A stretch of 36,933 nucleotides of DNA from Morganella psychrotolerans (GCF_001676055.1 NZ_LZEX01000015.1:1-36933); one strand, 5' to 3'; positions 15,774 to 23,948 are shown, counted from the first letter of the stretch. Notes: a model not told the origin generated them from the letters alone. Numbers and translations are program-made.

Positions 15774-15800
15774 GCGGGCAACGTGGGGTTGTCCGCTTTC
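15774..15800 (+). terminator. Hairpin between MazG-like gene and dam
   Basis: GCGGGCAAC (15774-15782) pairs with GTTGTCCGC (15788-15796) with one G-U pair, followed by TTTC. It may be a partial terminator or attenuator ahead of dam. Confidence 0.5.
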
Positions 15801-15812
15801 TACGGTGGAATC

Positions 15813-16634
15813 ATGAATACAGTTCTCAAGTGGGTGGGGGGTAAGCAGGGGGTCATGGCTCAGCTGAAGTTGGCGCTGCCAAAAGGTATCCGTCTGATCG
15901 AACCTTTCTGTGGTTCGGGTGCGGTGATGATGAACACCGCGTATTCAAACTACGTGCTGGCCGACATCAATGCCGACGTTATCAACACCTACGACACCAT
16001 CCGTAACGCGGCTGAAAGCGTTATTGCTGCACTGACTGAGCTCTACGAAACGTGCCGTACTCGTGAACACTACGATGCGATCCGTAAAGAATTTAACGCG
16101 CGCACCGCTGACCCTGTCCGCATGGCCGCCATGTTCATTTACATGAATCGCCACGGGTATCGCGGCCTATGCCGCTACAACAAGCGTAAAGGGGAGTTTA
16201 ACGTTCCCTGGGGCGATTACCGTAAACCCTATCTGCCTGAGAAAGAGATCCGTTACATGGCAGACCGTCTTGAAAATGCGGACTTGCTGTGCGCAGGCTT
16301 TGAAGAAACGCTGAAGCTAGCGGGTGAAGGTGATGTGGTCTACTGCGACCCGCCTTATGTCAATCCTGGCAAGTTTACGGGTTATCACTCCAGTGGTTTC
16401 TCTGAAGCCCAGCAACGCGCGCTGGTGGACATTCTGAATACTCTGCCTGAGAAAGGGGTGCATGTGGTGGCCTCCAGTCATGATGCCGAGAACATCCGTC
16501 AGATGTATGCCGGATTCACGGTTAAGGGCTTCTCTGCCCCGCGCAGTGTGTACAACGGGACAGGTGAGGGGAAGAAGGCGAAAGAAATCATCGCTATCCG
16601 TCAAGCTGTCTTTTCCGGCAAGACCGCAGCATGA
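15813..16634 (+). CDS. dam: DNA adenine methyltransferase, Dam family, 273 aa
   Basis: The protein follows E. coli Dam closely in motif order: LKWVGGKQ at the N-terminus, the AdoMet loop EPFCGSG (about residue 31), MNRHGYRGLCRYNKRKGEFNVPWG, and the catalytic motif CDPPY near residue 180. It is expected to methylate adenine, probably in GATC. The ATG at 15813 gives a normal N-terminus; the frame is open from a GTG at 15783. Its last bases overlap the next ATG. A plasmid Dam can preserve methylation in Dam-poor hosts and protect entering DNA. Confidence 0.9.
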   Translation: MNTVLKWVGGKQGVMAQLKLALPKGIRLIEPFCGSGAVMMNTAYSNYVLADINADVINTYDTIRNAAESVIAALTELYETCRTREHYDAIRKEFNARTADPVRMAAMFIYMNRHGYRGLCRYNKRKGEFNVPWGDYRKPYLPEKEIRYMADRLENADLLCAGFEETLKLAGEGDVVYCDPPYVNPGKFTGYHSSGFSEAQQRALVDILNTLPEKGVHVVASSHDAENIRQMYAGFTVKGFSAPRSVYNGTGEGKKAKEIIAIRQAVFSGKTAA

Positions 16635-16834
16635 CCGTGCCAGTGTTTGAGGTTCCGCCGCTGAAGAATCCGCTGACCGAGCGTTTTTGCGGTGAAATAG
16701 CCGCCATTCACCAACGTGACCCTGCTAAAGCCAGTCGTCAGTATTTGGAATTTATCAAAAAGAATAATTTGGTGTATTGGGAGCAATTGGCTATTCGAGA
16801 TCGCATCCGGTACCTGTCAAAGCAAAAATCATAG
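16631..16834 (+). CDS. Small hypothetical protein, 67 aa
   Basis: It begins with an ATGA overlap at the end of dam and ends 10 bp before rdgC, so it is translated within a dam-orf-rdgC operon. The product is soluble and basic with a Pro-rich start (VPVFEVPPLKNPLT). Family unknown. Confidence 0.65.
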   Translation: MTVPVFEVPPLKNPLTERFCGEIAAIHQRDPAKASRQYLEFIKKNNLVYWEQLAIRDRIRYLSKQKS

Positions 16835-16844
16835 TGAGGGAGCT

Positions 16845-17846
16845 ATGCCTCTTTTTCGCCCTAAAAGTGTCGTGGTGTACCGCATCACCCGTCAAATTGA
16901 TTTCAGTAACATCGCAGAGCAGCTGAAAACCTTCGTATTTCAGCCGTGTGGACCGCAGGATATGGCGCGCACCGGTTGGGTAAGTCCGTTGGGTGAGGAG
17001 TACGAAGAGCTCACCCACCAGGCGAATGGTCTCATCCTGCTGACTCAGCGTAACGAAAGCAAAATCATTCCTCCGGCCACGGTGAAGGAGCTCGTTCGCC
17101 AGCGCGTGACCAAACTTGAAAAAGAACAGCATCGTCGCCTGAAGCGCACAGAAATTTCAGCGCTTAACGATCTGGTGCTGGGGGAGTTGCTGCCCAAAGC
17201 CCTGAGTAAGTACGCCAACATGAACATGTGGATTGACCCAAAATCCCGTCTGATCATTGTGGATACCACCAGCTTTAAACGCGCTGAAGACGCCGCTGCG
17301 CTCCTACGTAAAACGCTGGGCTCTCTGCCTATCATTCCGTTCACGCTGGAAACTCCGGTGGAGCTCAAACTAACGGAGTGGGTTCGCTCTTCCGAGCTGC
17401 CTCCTGGGTTGGCGTTGTGCGATGAGGCGACCCTTGAAGCCATCCTGGAAGACGGTGGCGTGGTAACGACGAAACGCCAAGATCTGGTTTGCGATGAGAT
17501 TGCCAATCACATCGAGGCGGGCAAGTTAGTTACTAAGCTGTCGATGAGCTGGATGGAGCAACTCAACTTCGTCATCAACGACAGCTTTGTCATTTCCCGG
17601 TTGAACTTTGCCGACGCCCTTATTGAGCAAAATGACGATATCGATCGCGAAGATGAAGTCCAGCGGTTTGATGCGGACTTCGTTTTGTTTACCGGAGTTA
17701 TTATGGAACTGCTGGATCAGTTAATTGCTGCGTTCGGCGGGGAAGCAAAGTCATCGGCTGAAGGAGCGGAAGGTACCGAGGATTCTGGTGAAGGCGGTGC
17801 AGGTGGTGAGTCTGATGATGAAGACGCCCAGGGCGGTGACGAGTAG
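16845..17846 (+). CDS. rdgC: Recombination-associated protein RdgC, 333 aa
   Basis: The sequence follows E. coli RdgC throughout: FQPCGPQDMARTGWVSPLG, LTHQANGLILL, LRKTLGSLPIIP, LTEWVRSSELPPG, LEDGGVVTTKRQDL, NHIEAGKLVTKLSMSW and DIDREDEVQRFDADF. RdgC forms a DNA-encircling dimer and modulates RecA. The ATG at 16845 fits the family start (MPLFRPKSVVVYR) with GAGGGAG upstream; the open frame begins earlier at 16716 only by chance. After residue 300 there is a Gly/Glu/Asp-rich acidic tail that E. coli RdgC lacks. Confidence 0.95.
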   Translation: MPLFRPKSVVVYRITRQIDFSNIAEQLKTFVFQPCGPQDMARTGWVSPLGEEYEELTHQANGLILLTQRNESKIIPPATVKELVRQRVTKLEKEQHRRLKRTEISALNDLVLGELLPKALSKYANMNMWIDPKSRLIIVDTTSFKRAEDAAALLRKTLGSLPIIPFTLETPVELKLTEWVRSSELPPGLALCDEATLEAILEDGGVVTTKRQDLVCDEIANHIEAGKLVTKLSMSWMEQLNFVINDSFVISRLNFADALIEQNDDIDREDEVQRFDADFVLFTGVIMELLDQLIAAFGGEAKSSAEGAEGTEDSGEGGAGGESDDEDAQGGDE

Positions 17847-17899
17847 AGCTTAACCATACCGAGTATGAATAAGGTAATCACAACCGAGGGTGACGCTTA

Positions 17900-18409
17900 A
17901 TGCTTCGTTGGACTGAAGATCAGCAACGCGAATACGAGCAAAGAATGGGGCGCAGCGCGAGCCCCAAATCGGTACCAAAGAATGACACGCAGCCTGTTAC
18001 GGTCCACCAGCAAACTCTTGATACAGCGCCTGCTGAGTTGACGGCAAAGCAACGAACCCAAGCACTGGGACGGTTACGCACGGGCACGATGAATAAAACT
18101 GAAGCGCGCTACGCTGAACATCTTAAATGGCTTATGCATGCTGGTGAAGTCGTCTGGTTCAAGTTTGAATCCATCAAGCTACGACTCGCCGACAAGACGA
18201 CGTATACAGCGGACTTCTTCGTCATGCTGGCCTCGGGTGATCTGGAGGTGCATGAAGTGAAGGGGCATTGGGAAGAGGACGCGCGAGTCAAGATCAAGCT
18301 GGCCGCTGAACACTATCCCTTCCGTTTTCTGGCCGTGAAATGGCTCAAAGATGAGGGAGGTTGGAATTTTGAAGACTTCTCCCCGTGGTACAACAAGGAA
18401 AACCCATGA
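17900..18409 (+). CDS. DUF1064-like nuclease, 169 aa
   Basis: Residues about 55-165 match the DUF1064 pattern of phage and plasmid nucleases: NKTEARYAEHLKWL, then YTADFFVML (Asp near 104) and EVHEVKGHW (Glu and Lys of the E-x-K pair near 118-120), then a helix and FRFLAVKWLK. The fold is PD-(D/E)XK-like. The first 50 residues are a polar Gln/Pro-rich linker. It overlaps the next gene by 4 bp (ATGA). The place after rdgC suggests a recombination or repair role. Confidence 0.75.
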   Translation: MLRWTEDQQREYEQRMGRSASPKSVPKNDTQPVTVHQQTLDTAPAELTAKQRTQALGRLRTGTMNKTEARYAEHLKWLMHAGEVVWFKFESIKLRLADKTTYTADFFVMLASGDLEVHEVKGHWEEDARVKIKLAAEHYPFRFLAVKWLKDEGGWNFEDFSPWYNKENP

Positions 18410-18756
18410 GCGTGACTGACAGCCTGGTAAAGCAATTTTTCGAAACATGGTTCATCTCTTTGGAGCGCAAAAAGCGGAATAACGATACTTGGCAACCGCC
18501 TGTTGAAGGGCAGGAGGAATACCCGCTGTATAAAGCACGTAAGGATGGAGCCTATGAAGCTTGGTTTGCTCGGAGCGATTATCCGTTGTTGAGTGCCAAG
18601 GCCATGACCTTACCGGAAGAGATGTACCGTTATTTGCAAAACGTTCGCAAAGCACGTGAAGCTGAAATCAATAAAGAGCGCCCGCCTGCGGGATTTGGGC
18701 GTTTCTTCATTAAGGGACCTGGCAGACTACCTGATCCGCAACGATATTGCGGATAG
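18406..18756 (+). CDS. Hypothetical protein, 116 aa
   Basis: It starts in an ATGA overlap with the DUF1064 gene. The product is soluble with a run of aromatic residues (FFETWFISLERKK) and a basic C-terminus ending PGRLPDPQRYCG. I recognise no domain. Coupled translation suggests a partner role with the upstream nuclease, which is inference. Confidence 0.7.
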   Translation: MSVTDSLVKQFFETWFISLERKKRNNDTWQPPVEGQEEYPLYKARKDGAYEAWFARSDYPLLSAKAMTLPEEMYRYLQNVRKAREAEINKERPPAGFGRFFIKGPGRLPDPQRYCG

Positions 18757-18803
18757 GCCGGTATAACAGGAAATACAAACTAAGACAGGCACGGGGGTGC
18801 GTC

Positions 18804-19451
18804 ATGTCTTTCAAGATGATTGGATTGGCCGTATTTATTGCAGGTGTGCTAGGGTTGGCCTACTTACTGTTTTTTACCGGGAAGTCAAGTAAGAAACCAG
18901 TTGGCGAAAAGGGGGATCGGAAACCAACGCTGGATGAGTTGTTTCCCATTGATGAAGTGACTGGGGAGCGAATTTACCAGCAGGATGATCCCGATAGCGT
19001 GATTGTCAGTGACAATGAACTGACACCCGCAATCTATGTTGGCTACAAGCGGCATAAGTTTCTTCTCCCCCGCGATGCCAGCAACCTGTACTCGCGCCTG
19101 ATTGAGATGTTTGCCGACCAGTATGCCGTTGCACCACGCGTTCGGGTAACAGACATCATTCAAGCAGAAGAAAAGGATTTTGAGAGCCAGAGTCTGGACG
19201 TGAAAAGTGCCATGCAGTTTATGTCACGCATGAACTTCAACTTTGTCCTCAGTGACGTACACAGCGGCGAAATTGTGTTGGTAATGCTGACGGAAGAACG
19301 CCTGGCCGACTCCGGGAACAGCGCGTTTCTGATTGGCTTACTCAGTCAGCTGAACATCCCGCTTTACCGCTACGAGCGCCTAGCTGATATCAGTGATAAC
19401 GACCTGGCGATCGATATAGCGGAAACCATCTCCGGTGGTCAATTCGAGTAA
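18804..19451 (+). CDS. Membrane-anchored DUF2726-like protein, 215 aa
   Basis: An N-terminal helix (residues 5-25) is followed by a Lys-rich linker and a C-terminal domain that resembles DUF2726: LYSRLIEMFADQYAVAPRVRVTDII, then FNFVLSDVHSGEIVLVMLTEE and LLSQLNIPLYRYE. In nuclease-like relatives this domain is a PD-(D/E)XK-type fold; here the E-x-K position reads MLTEE, so catalysis is doubtful. The ATG at 18804 gives a proper anchor; the open frame from 18747 has no better start. A terminator follows at once. Confidence 0.6.
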   Translation: MSFKMIGLAVFIAGVLGLAYLLFFTGKSSKKPVGEKGDRKPTLDELFPIDEVTGERIYQQDDPDSVIVSDNELTPAIYVGYKRHKFLLPRDASNLYSRLIEMFADQYAVAPRVRVTDIIQAEEKDFESQSLDVKSAMQFMSRMNFNFVLSDVHSGEIVLVMLTEERLADSGNSAFLIGLLSQLNIPLYRYERLADISDNDLAIDIAETISGGQFE

Positions 19452-19459
19452 ACAAAACA

Positions 19460-19482
19460 AAAGCCCGACCTGATCGGGCTTT
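19460..19482 (+). terminator. Strong terminator with overlapping downstream promoter
   Basis: AAAGCCCGA (19460-19468) pairs perfectly with TCGGGCTTT (19474-19482). Its 3' T-run forms part of the TTTGTC -35 element of the next promoter. Confidence 0.85.
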
Positions 19483-19507
19483 GTCGATTCTGAACGACTG
19501 ATATGAT
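19480..19507 (+). promoter_or_regulatory. Promoter for the 19539 gene
   Basis: TTTGTC (19480-19485) is 16 bp upstream of TATGAT (19502-19507), a near-consensus -10, and 32 bp remain before the ATG. It lacks the AGCGG extension of the repeated motif, so I count it as an ordinary sigma-70 type site. Confidence 0.55.
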
Positions 19508-19538
19508 GAATTTGTGAGATCAATTAAAGGGGGATGAA

Positions 19539-20006
19539 ATGTCTCAATCCAACGGGTATTGGACCGGTAATTTGCACGCTGGTTCCACAGTGTTCCTTCA
19601 GCGCCAGGACGGTCATCTTACCAAGGGTGAGGTTGTTTACGTTGCCGATCAACAGTTCAATGTTGCAGGCATTTCCTCTTCCTTTGATAAATTCACGGCG
19701 ACCAGCATAGAAGGTGTTGTGGCGCTGCCTGATGAGTATGATGTCCGGGAGCGTTATAGCATTCAGCAGCAGCGGGATTACCTGGACCATATGGACATCG
19801 CAACACTTTCTTCTCACCAGGTCAATTATATCTATGCCGGTTTACATCTAGCGAAGCGTGCGGGGGGAGGAGCATTGCCAGGTATGCCGGTCACTGAAAC
19901 CCCGGAAGGGATACACAGATATATACAAGAACTCAATCTTAATGCCTTGAGTGAGCTTCAGGTCATGTATATGTTAACTGGTTTAAAAATAGCAAAGAAC
20001 GATTAA
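19539..20006 (+). CDS. Hypothetical protein, 155 aa
   Basis: AAGGGGG precedes the ATG. The N-terminal 70 residues look beta-rich, and the C-terminal part has two similar helical stretches: ATLSSHQVNYIYAGLHLAKR and NALSELQVMYMLTGLKIAKN. That internal repeat suggests duplication of a small helical unit. Family unknown. It has its own promoter behind the 19460 terminator. Confidence 0.75.
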   Translation: MSQSNGYWTGNLHAGSTVFLQRQDGHLTKGEVVYVADQQFNVAGISSSFDKFTATSIEGVVALPDEYDVRERYSIQQQRDYLDHMDIATLSSHQVNYIYAGLHLAKRAGGGALPGMPVTETPEGIHRYIQELNLNALSELQVMYMLTGLKIAKND

Positions 20007-20019
20007 AAAGAGGTTTTCT

Positions 20020-20471
20020 ATGTCCACGACAGAGCGAACTAAAAAAGGGCCCCGCGCCGGAAAAAACGTGCACGCAAAAAGCACAGGCACTGGTCGTATT
20101 CGATTTCATCAAGGGAGTACCTGATTGCGTTCCTTCTGGTGTTAATTGTTGCTGCATTATCGGTAATTTATTACTGGCGTTCGACAACCTTGGTCACTAC
20201 CTGGGATGTTGGTGCGGTCACTCAGCCAGTTATTCGGACATATAATGAAACCGGCACTGGCATGAAAACAGATTTTCAGACCACTAAGGGCCAATTTACC
20301 GTTCAGCTACAAATTTTCCCCAATCCGGGCCTGCCGCTTGAACTGCGCCAGTACCATCGTAGGAATTTCAAGCTTTGCTATTTGATGGGGGACTACGAAT
20401 ATCAGTCTGGAAATGCCCTGTGCTTTGACATCCCGACAAGTGATGGCCTAACCATCAGCAGCAAATTGTAG
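20020..20471 (+). CDS. Basic single-pass membrane protein, about 150 aa if an A6 frame slip is corrected
   Basis: The ATG at 20020 (AGAGG upstream) opens a frame that ends after 34 codons at 20124. A second frame, one base back, continues to 20471 and lacks an ATG, GTG or TTG until GTG 20139, inside its transmembrane helix. Read with a -1 shift at the A6 tract 20041-20046, the protein becomes a coherent basic tail (RAPRRKKRARKKHRHW), a membrane helix (YLIAFLLVLIVAALSVIYYW) and a periplasmic domain of about 100 residues. Either one A is missing in the sequence or translation slips there. Non-AUG initiation near 20124 is an alternative. Confidence 0.55.
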
Positions 20472-20482
20472 CACCTGTAAAT

Positions 20483-20511
20483 TCGGTCAGCGGCACTACC
20501 CGAAGTAAAAT
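20483..20511 (+). promoter_or_regulatory. Promoter of the TTCGTCAGCGG family
   Basis: TCGGTC (20483-20488) continuing AGCGG is 17 bp before a good TAAAAT -10 (20506-20511), 32 bp before the ATG at 20543. It is a variant of the motif with one extra G (TTCGGTCAGCGG). Confidence 0.6.
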
Positions 20512-20542
20512 CAGCATTATATACATTCCTAAGGAAGTGCAA

Positions 20543-21151
20543 ATGAGCCAACCATCGATAGCGCAACGCATTCACACCAAATTACCACCGAACTCGGTTG
20601 AGGGAGCTATTCAGGCGCTTGAGAATACAGCCTTGCTTTCAGGAGCTGACGTGTTATCTATTACCGTCATGCGCAACACGATCTACGCGAAGTTGGAAGA
20701 ATACAGCGATGTGTTATCTCTTTCGCCGGAGCGGGTCCTCCAGTCACTAGAGGATATTCGGGGTCATGAGTCGCCAGTTCAGTTCTACAGCGATCAGCGC
20801 CTGCCGGAAATTTGCGATGCTTACACTTGGCCGACCGCTGAAGAATTTCGCGAGTGCCTCAGTGAAAGCGGTTCAGCGCCCGTATTCCTTTGCCCGAACT
20901 GCAATCAGGATTCGAACCACGAAAGTGAATGCACCGCGCAAATCACAGATAGACACGGTGTTCAAGTAAATTGTGGCTGGATCTTGAGCCCAACCTCGGA
21001 TATTCTACGAAACAGTATAAAAATACTCATACAAGCTGAGTTTTTGAATAATCTCCAGATCCATCATCTTTTTCGCCCTAAAGGAGTCGCTCTCCCAACG
21101 CGAGTTTGTTTTGATGAATTTGGTGAAGACCTTGAAGACGACGTGTGTTGA
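20543..21151 (+). CDS. Hypothetical protein with possible zinc knuckle, 202 aa
   Basis: AAGGAAG lies 6 bp before the ATG at 20543; the frame extends back to a GTG at 20537. A CPNC motif near residue 117, a Cys about 12 residues later and a Cys in VNCGW form a plausible four-Cys zinc site. The rest is soluble and acidic. Family not recognised. It has its own promoter and ends before a strong terminator, so it is a single-gene unit. Confidence 0.7.
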   Translation: MSQPSIAQRIHTKLPPNSVEGAIQALENTALLSGADVLSITVMRNTIYAKLEEYSDVLSLSPERVLQSLEDIRGHESPVQFYSDQRLPEICDAYTWPTAEEFRECLSESGSAPVFLCPNCNQDSNHESECTAQITDRHGVQVNCGWILSPTSDILRNSIKILIQAEFLNNLQIHHLFRPKGVALPTRVCFDEFGEDLEDDVC

Positions 21152-21183
21152 GAGATAAGAAAGTAGTACCTTATTTAATAGAT

Positions 21184-21212
21184 GCCTCGTTTAGGACGAG
21201 GCTTTTTTTTTT
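21184..21212 (+). terminator. Strong terminator
   Basis: GCCTCGT (21184-21190) pairs with ACGAGGC (21196-21202) around TTAGG, followed by a run of ten T. Confidence 0.95.
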
Positions 21213-21222
21213 GCCGATTCAC

Positions 21223-21251
21223 TTCGTCAGCAGTTACCCCCACAGGATAAT
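21223..21251 (+). promoter_or_regulatory. Promoter of the methyltransferase gene
   Basis: TTCGTC (21223-21228) continuing AGCAG is 17 bp before GATAAT (21246-21251), 26 bp before the ATG at 21277. One of the best -10 matches in the repeated family. Confidence 0.65.
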
Positions 21252-21276
21252 AATTCTATTTCCCGTGAGGTACTCC

Positions 21277-22992
21277 ATGACCACTTTAGCCATCTACGAT
21301 CCCAATCGCGCCGTTGAATTTCAGCCTATGTTACCCCTGTATCAAACTGAAGACAGTCATCATGCTGGTATCAATCCGCATGAAGGGTTTCGTATGTTTA
21401 ATTCACTGACTCAGTTGCTCGCGGAGTACCGTGAGGCTCGTAGCGAAATCGAATCCCTGCATCTCGCTGTGATGGGCAAGCGCCACAGCCAGGCATTTCG
21501 CTATTTCACAGACGGATGTAACAACTCGATGGGGACTACGTTGGCCGTTGATTGCCTGTTTGATCTCCAGCGCGCCACATGCGCACTGGATGAGTCTTTC
21601 TGGCAACAGGTATTAGATCTGACTGGGGTACGAAACTTTATGCCGACCGCCCGAAAAGATGAATGGTACAACACGCTTCGACAGTGGCGCAAAGCTTCAC
21701 CAGATCGACTTACCACCCTGCGGCCCGTTGCCTTCACGGAAGAGAACGTGCTTGCCACAGCCAAAGGCTTGACCACCGAGAAAAAAGATTATTTCGCAGA
21801 AATGGTCGAAGGCGTATTCAAAAACCTGTCCGTATTTCACAAAACCAACAAGGCGCAAGGATTTAGTCCGAAAATGGTAATCACTAATTGCCTGCCTTGC
21901 CGTGACTATAAGCGGGGTTATGACAATATGGATTACCTCAGCGATCTACGTAAAATTATCGGCCTCATGCAAGGCCGTCCCGGCGCAGAGATCGTGAATA
22001 AATGGGCGTTAGAGCAATCCCTCAGTAATAATGTTGGGGAGTGGATATCGGTAGACGGTGGCACTCTGACATGCAAAGGCTTCCTGAATGGCAATGTACA
22101 TATTCAGGTCTCAGAGGCTGTGTGCGATGACCTCAATACGGTATTAGCTTACCGAATGCCTGGCCTCATCCCACAGTTCAAAGAGCGAGGAAAAACCAAC
22201 AAGGCACCGCACAACACGCAATACACAGGCGATTTAATTGACTACCGGATTGCGTTCCCAACATGCACTGAACTCGCTGAAATGGCGCGAAACAACCAAC
22301 ACAGTGCGAAACAATATGGCACAGGACCATTCACTATTGTAATGCCTCGCCTATACCATTATGCCGACCTGGTGAGGAAGGAGCTTGATAGCATCTTCCG
22401 CATTCTGGGCGCTGTAGAGCTTAAACCTGAAGTCTACGAATTTGAATTTTGGCCGATGGAAGCATTTAAAGCGATCGCCATCAGTGGCACGCTGCCCGAC
22501 CAGAAAACGCATCAGTTCTATCCAACAACAGGCGAGCTTCAGAAAGCTGCAATGGATGAATGTGACCCGCAAGAAGGGGACTCACTATTAGAACCGAGTA
22601 TCGGTTTTGGCACACTTCTCCGCAACTTGCCGGAGGGCATCAAGGTAACTGGGGTAGAGACAAACAGCGTTGCTGCTGCGTGCTCGCGCCTACGCTGGGA
22701 TACCTACCAGCAAAATTTCCTAAATGCCACAGTTAAACAACTCGGATTATTCGAACGAGTGTTAATGAATCCTCCCTATTCTCAAAACCGATGGAAATTG
22801 CACGTTAAGCATGCTCAGCAATTCGTTAAGAGTGAAGGTAGGATAGTTGCCATCCTGCCAGGCAGCGCTACGCAAGACAATGTTAAGGCGTTAATTGAGA
22901 GGGAATGCTCAGTCAATCAAGTAGGTTCCTACGAAAACGCATTTGATAAGACAAACATTAACGTTAAACTATTCGTTATTGATTTTTATTAA
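21277..22992 (+). CDS. DUF4942-type N6-adenine DNA methyltransferase, 571 aa
   Basis: The N-terminal part is a DUF4942-like region (about residues 40-230). The C-terminal third is an adenine-methyltransferase domain: AdoMet-loop motif LLEPSIGFGTLL near residue 435 and catalytic NPPY near residue 497. The ATG at 21277 (promoter 26 bp before) is preferred to the open frame from 21145, which would read through the preceding terminator. It directly precedes the PvuRts1I-like nuclease, but that enzyme cuts modified DNA, so this need not be a matching methylase. It may be for regulation or anti-restriction. Confidence 0.75.
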   Translation: MTTLAIYDPNRAVEFQPMLPLYQTEDSHHAGINPHEGFRMFNSLTQLLAEYREARSEIESLHLAVMGKRHSQAFRYFTDGCNNSMGTTLAVDCLFDLQRATCALDESFWQQVLDLTGVRNFMPTARKDEWYNTLRQWRKASPDRLTTLRPVAFTEENVLATAKGLTTEKKDYFAEMVEGVFKNLSVFHKTNKAQGFSPKMVITNCLPCRDYKRGYDNMDYLSDLRKIIGLMQGRPGAEIVNKWALEQSLSNNVGEWISVDGGTLTCKGFLNGNVHIQVSEAVCDDLNTVLAYRMPGLIPQFKERGKTNKAPHNTQYTGDLIDYRIAFPTCTELAEMARNNQHSAKQYGTGPFTIVMPRLYHYADLVRKELDSIFRILGAVELKPEVYEFEFWPMEAFKAIAISGTLPDQKTHQFYPTTGELQKAAMDECDPQEGDSLLEPSIGFGTLLRNLPEGIKVTGVETNSVAAACSRLRWDTYQQNFLNATVKQLGLFERVLMNPPYSQNRWKLHVKHAQQFVKSEGRIVAILPGSATQDNVKALIERECSVNQVGSYENAFDKTNINVKLFVIDFY

Positions 22993-23042
22993 AATTATTT
23001 GCCGAAGCATACTCTATATACTACGGCATTAACGGTAATCTC

Positions 23043-23924
23043 ATGAGCAAAACAGACTACATACTCCGTGCGTTGTCAAAGATTTCGCATAAACGCTGGG
23101 AGCACTACATTATCAATCGGGTCGTCCATACGCTGGATGATCCAGATATTGAGTTCGTTTGCCAACAGTGCATTCGAAAAGAAGGGCACTTAGGCAAAAT
23201 ATACCTTGCTGATCTGCTTTTTCCACAGCTGAACCTCTATCTTGAGATTGATGAGGCTCATCATGATAGTAACGACGCTAGAAAAGCTGACGCCGTGCGT
23301 CGTTTAGATATCGTAGAGGCAACAGGGTTCCAGGAGGAACGGATCCCTGCCAGTAACATAACTCTCAGCGAGGTAAATAAGCTGGTTGATGAGTTTGTCC
23401 GTTTAGTTAAAGACAAAAAAGAAGAGCTCGAAAATCAAGGCCTGTTTTTCCGCTGGGACTATGACGAACGATACTCTGCAAAAAAGCATATAAATACTGG
23501 CTACATGGCCGTGGGCCCTAACTCGGTTTTCCGATATCACAGAGATGCTTTGCAATGTTTTGGGTACCGAAGAGAGGGACATCATCAGTCAGGCAGCTGG
23601 GCTCTGCCTGCTGAAGTCGTTCAGTCCATCGGATTGACAGGCCGCGTAATGGTCTGGTTTCCTCGTTTGTATGAGGCTGGAGAGTGGAAAAATGCACTCT
23701 TGGCAGACGGCAACAAGATCACTGAACAAAGCCTTAATGCAACAAGAAACTATCAGGAAACGTGGGATTACCGCATTGTTATGGCGCATTCCCGTGATGA
23801 ATTAAACCGTACCTTGTACCGTTTTTTAGGCGTCTTCGCTATCGACGTTGATAAGTCCTCAGACGAAGTAAAAGTGTTCAGTCGTGTTCATAGCCAAGTC
23901 AACGTTTACCGCTCCCAAAATTAG
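23043..23924 (+). CDS. PvuRts1I-like modification-dependent endonuclease, 293 aa
   Basis: The length and sequence match my memory of PvuRts1I from IncT plasmid Rts1. That enzyme has an N-terminal PD-(D/E)XK nuclease and a C-terminal SRA-like domain, and cuts DNA with 5-hydroxymethylcytosine, as in T-even phages. Visible here are YLADLLFPQ (Asp57), LYLEIDEAHH (Glu68, Asp70, Glu71, His73-74) and, later, aromatic-rich segments (WALPAEVVQ, MVWFPRLYEAGEW) in the SRA-like part. It is 50 bp downstream of the methyltransferase gene. The assignment is by recollection; an alignment would settle it. Confidence 0.85.
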   Translation: MSKTDYILRALSKISHKRWEHYIINRVVHTLDDPDIEFVCQQCIRKEGHLGKIYLADLLFPQLNLYLEIDEAHHDSNDARKADAVRRLDIVEATGFQEERIPASNITLSEVNKLVDEFVRLVKDKKEELENQGLFFRWDYDERYSAKKHINTGYMAVGPNSVFRYHRDALQCFGYRREGHHQSGSWALPAEVVQSIGLTGRVMVWFPRLYEAGEWKNALLADGNKITEQSLNATRNYQETWDYRIVMAHSRDELNRTLYRFLGVFAIDVDKSSDEVKVFSRVHSQVNVYRSQN

Positions 23925-23940
23925 CCGACATTTTGTCGGC
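23924..23940 (+). terminator. Hairpin after the nuclease gene
   Basis: GCCGAC (23924-23929) pairs with GTCGGC (23935-23940) over ATTTT, starting at the last base of the stop codon. No T-run follows, so it is a weak terminator at best. Confidence 0.5.
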
Positions 23941-23948
23941 CATTATCC

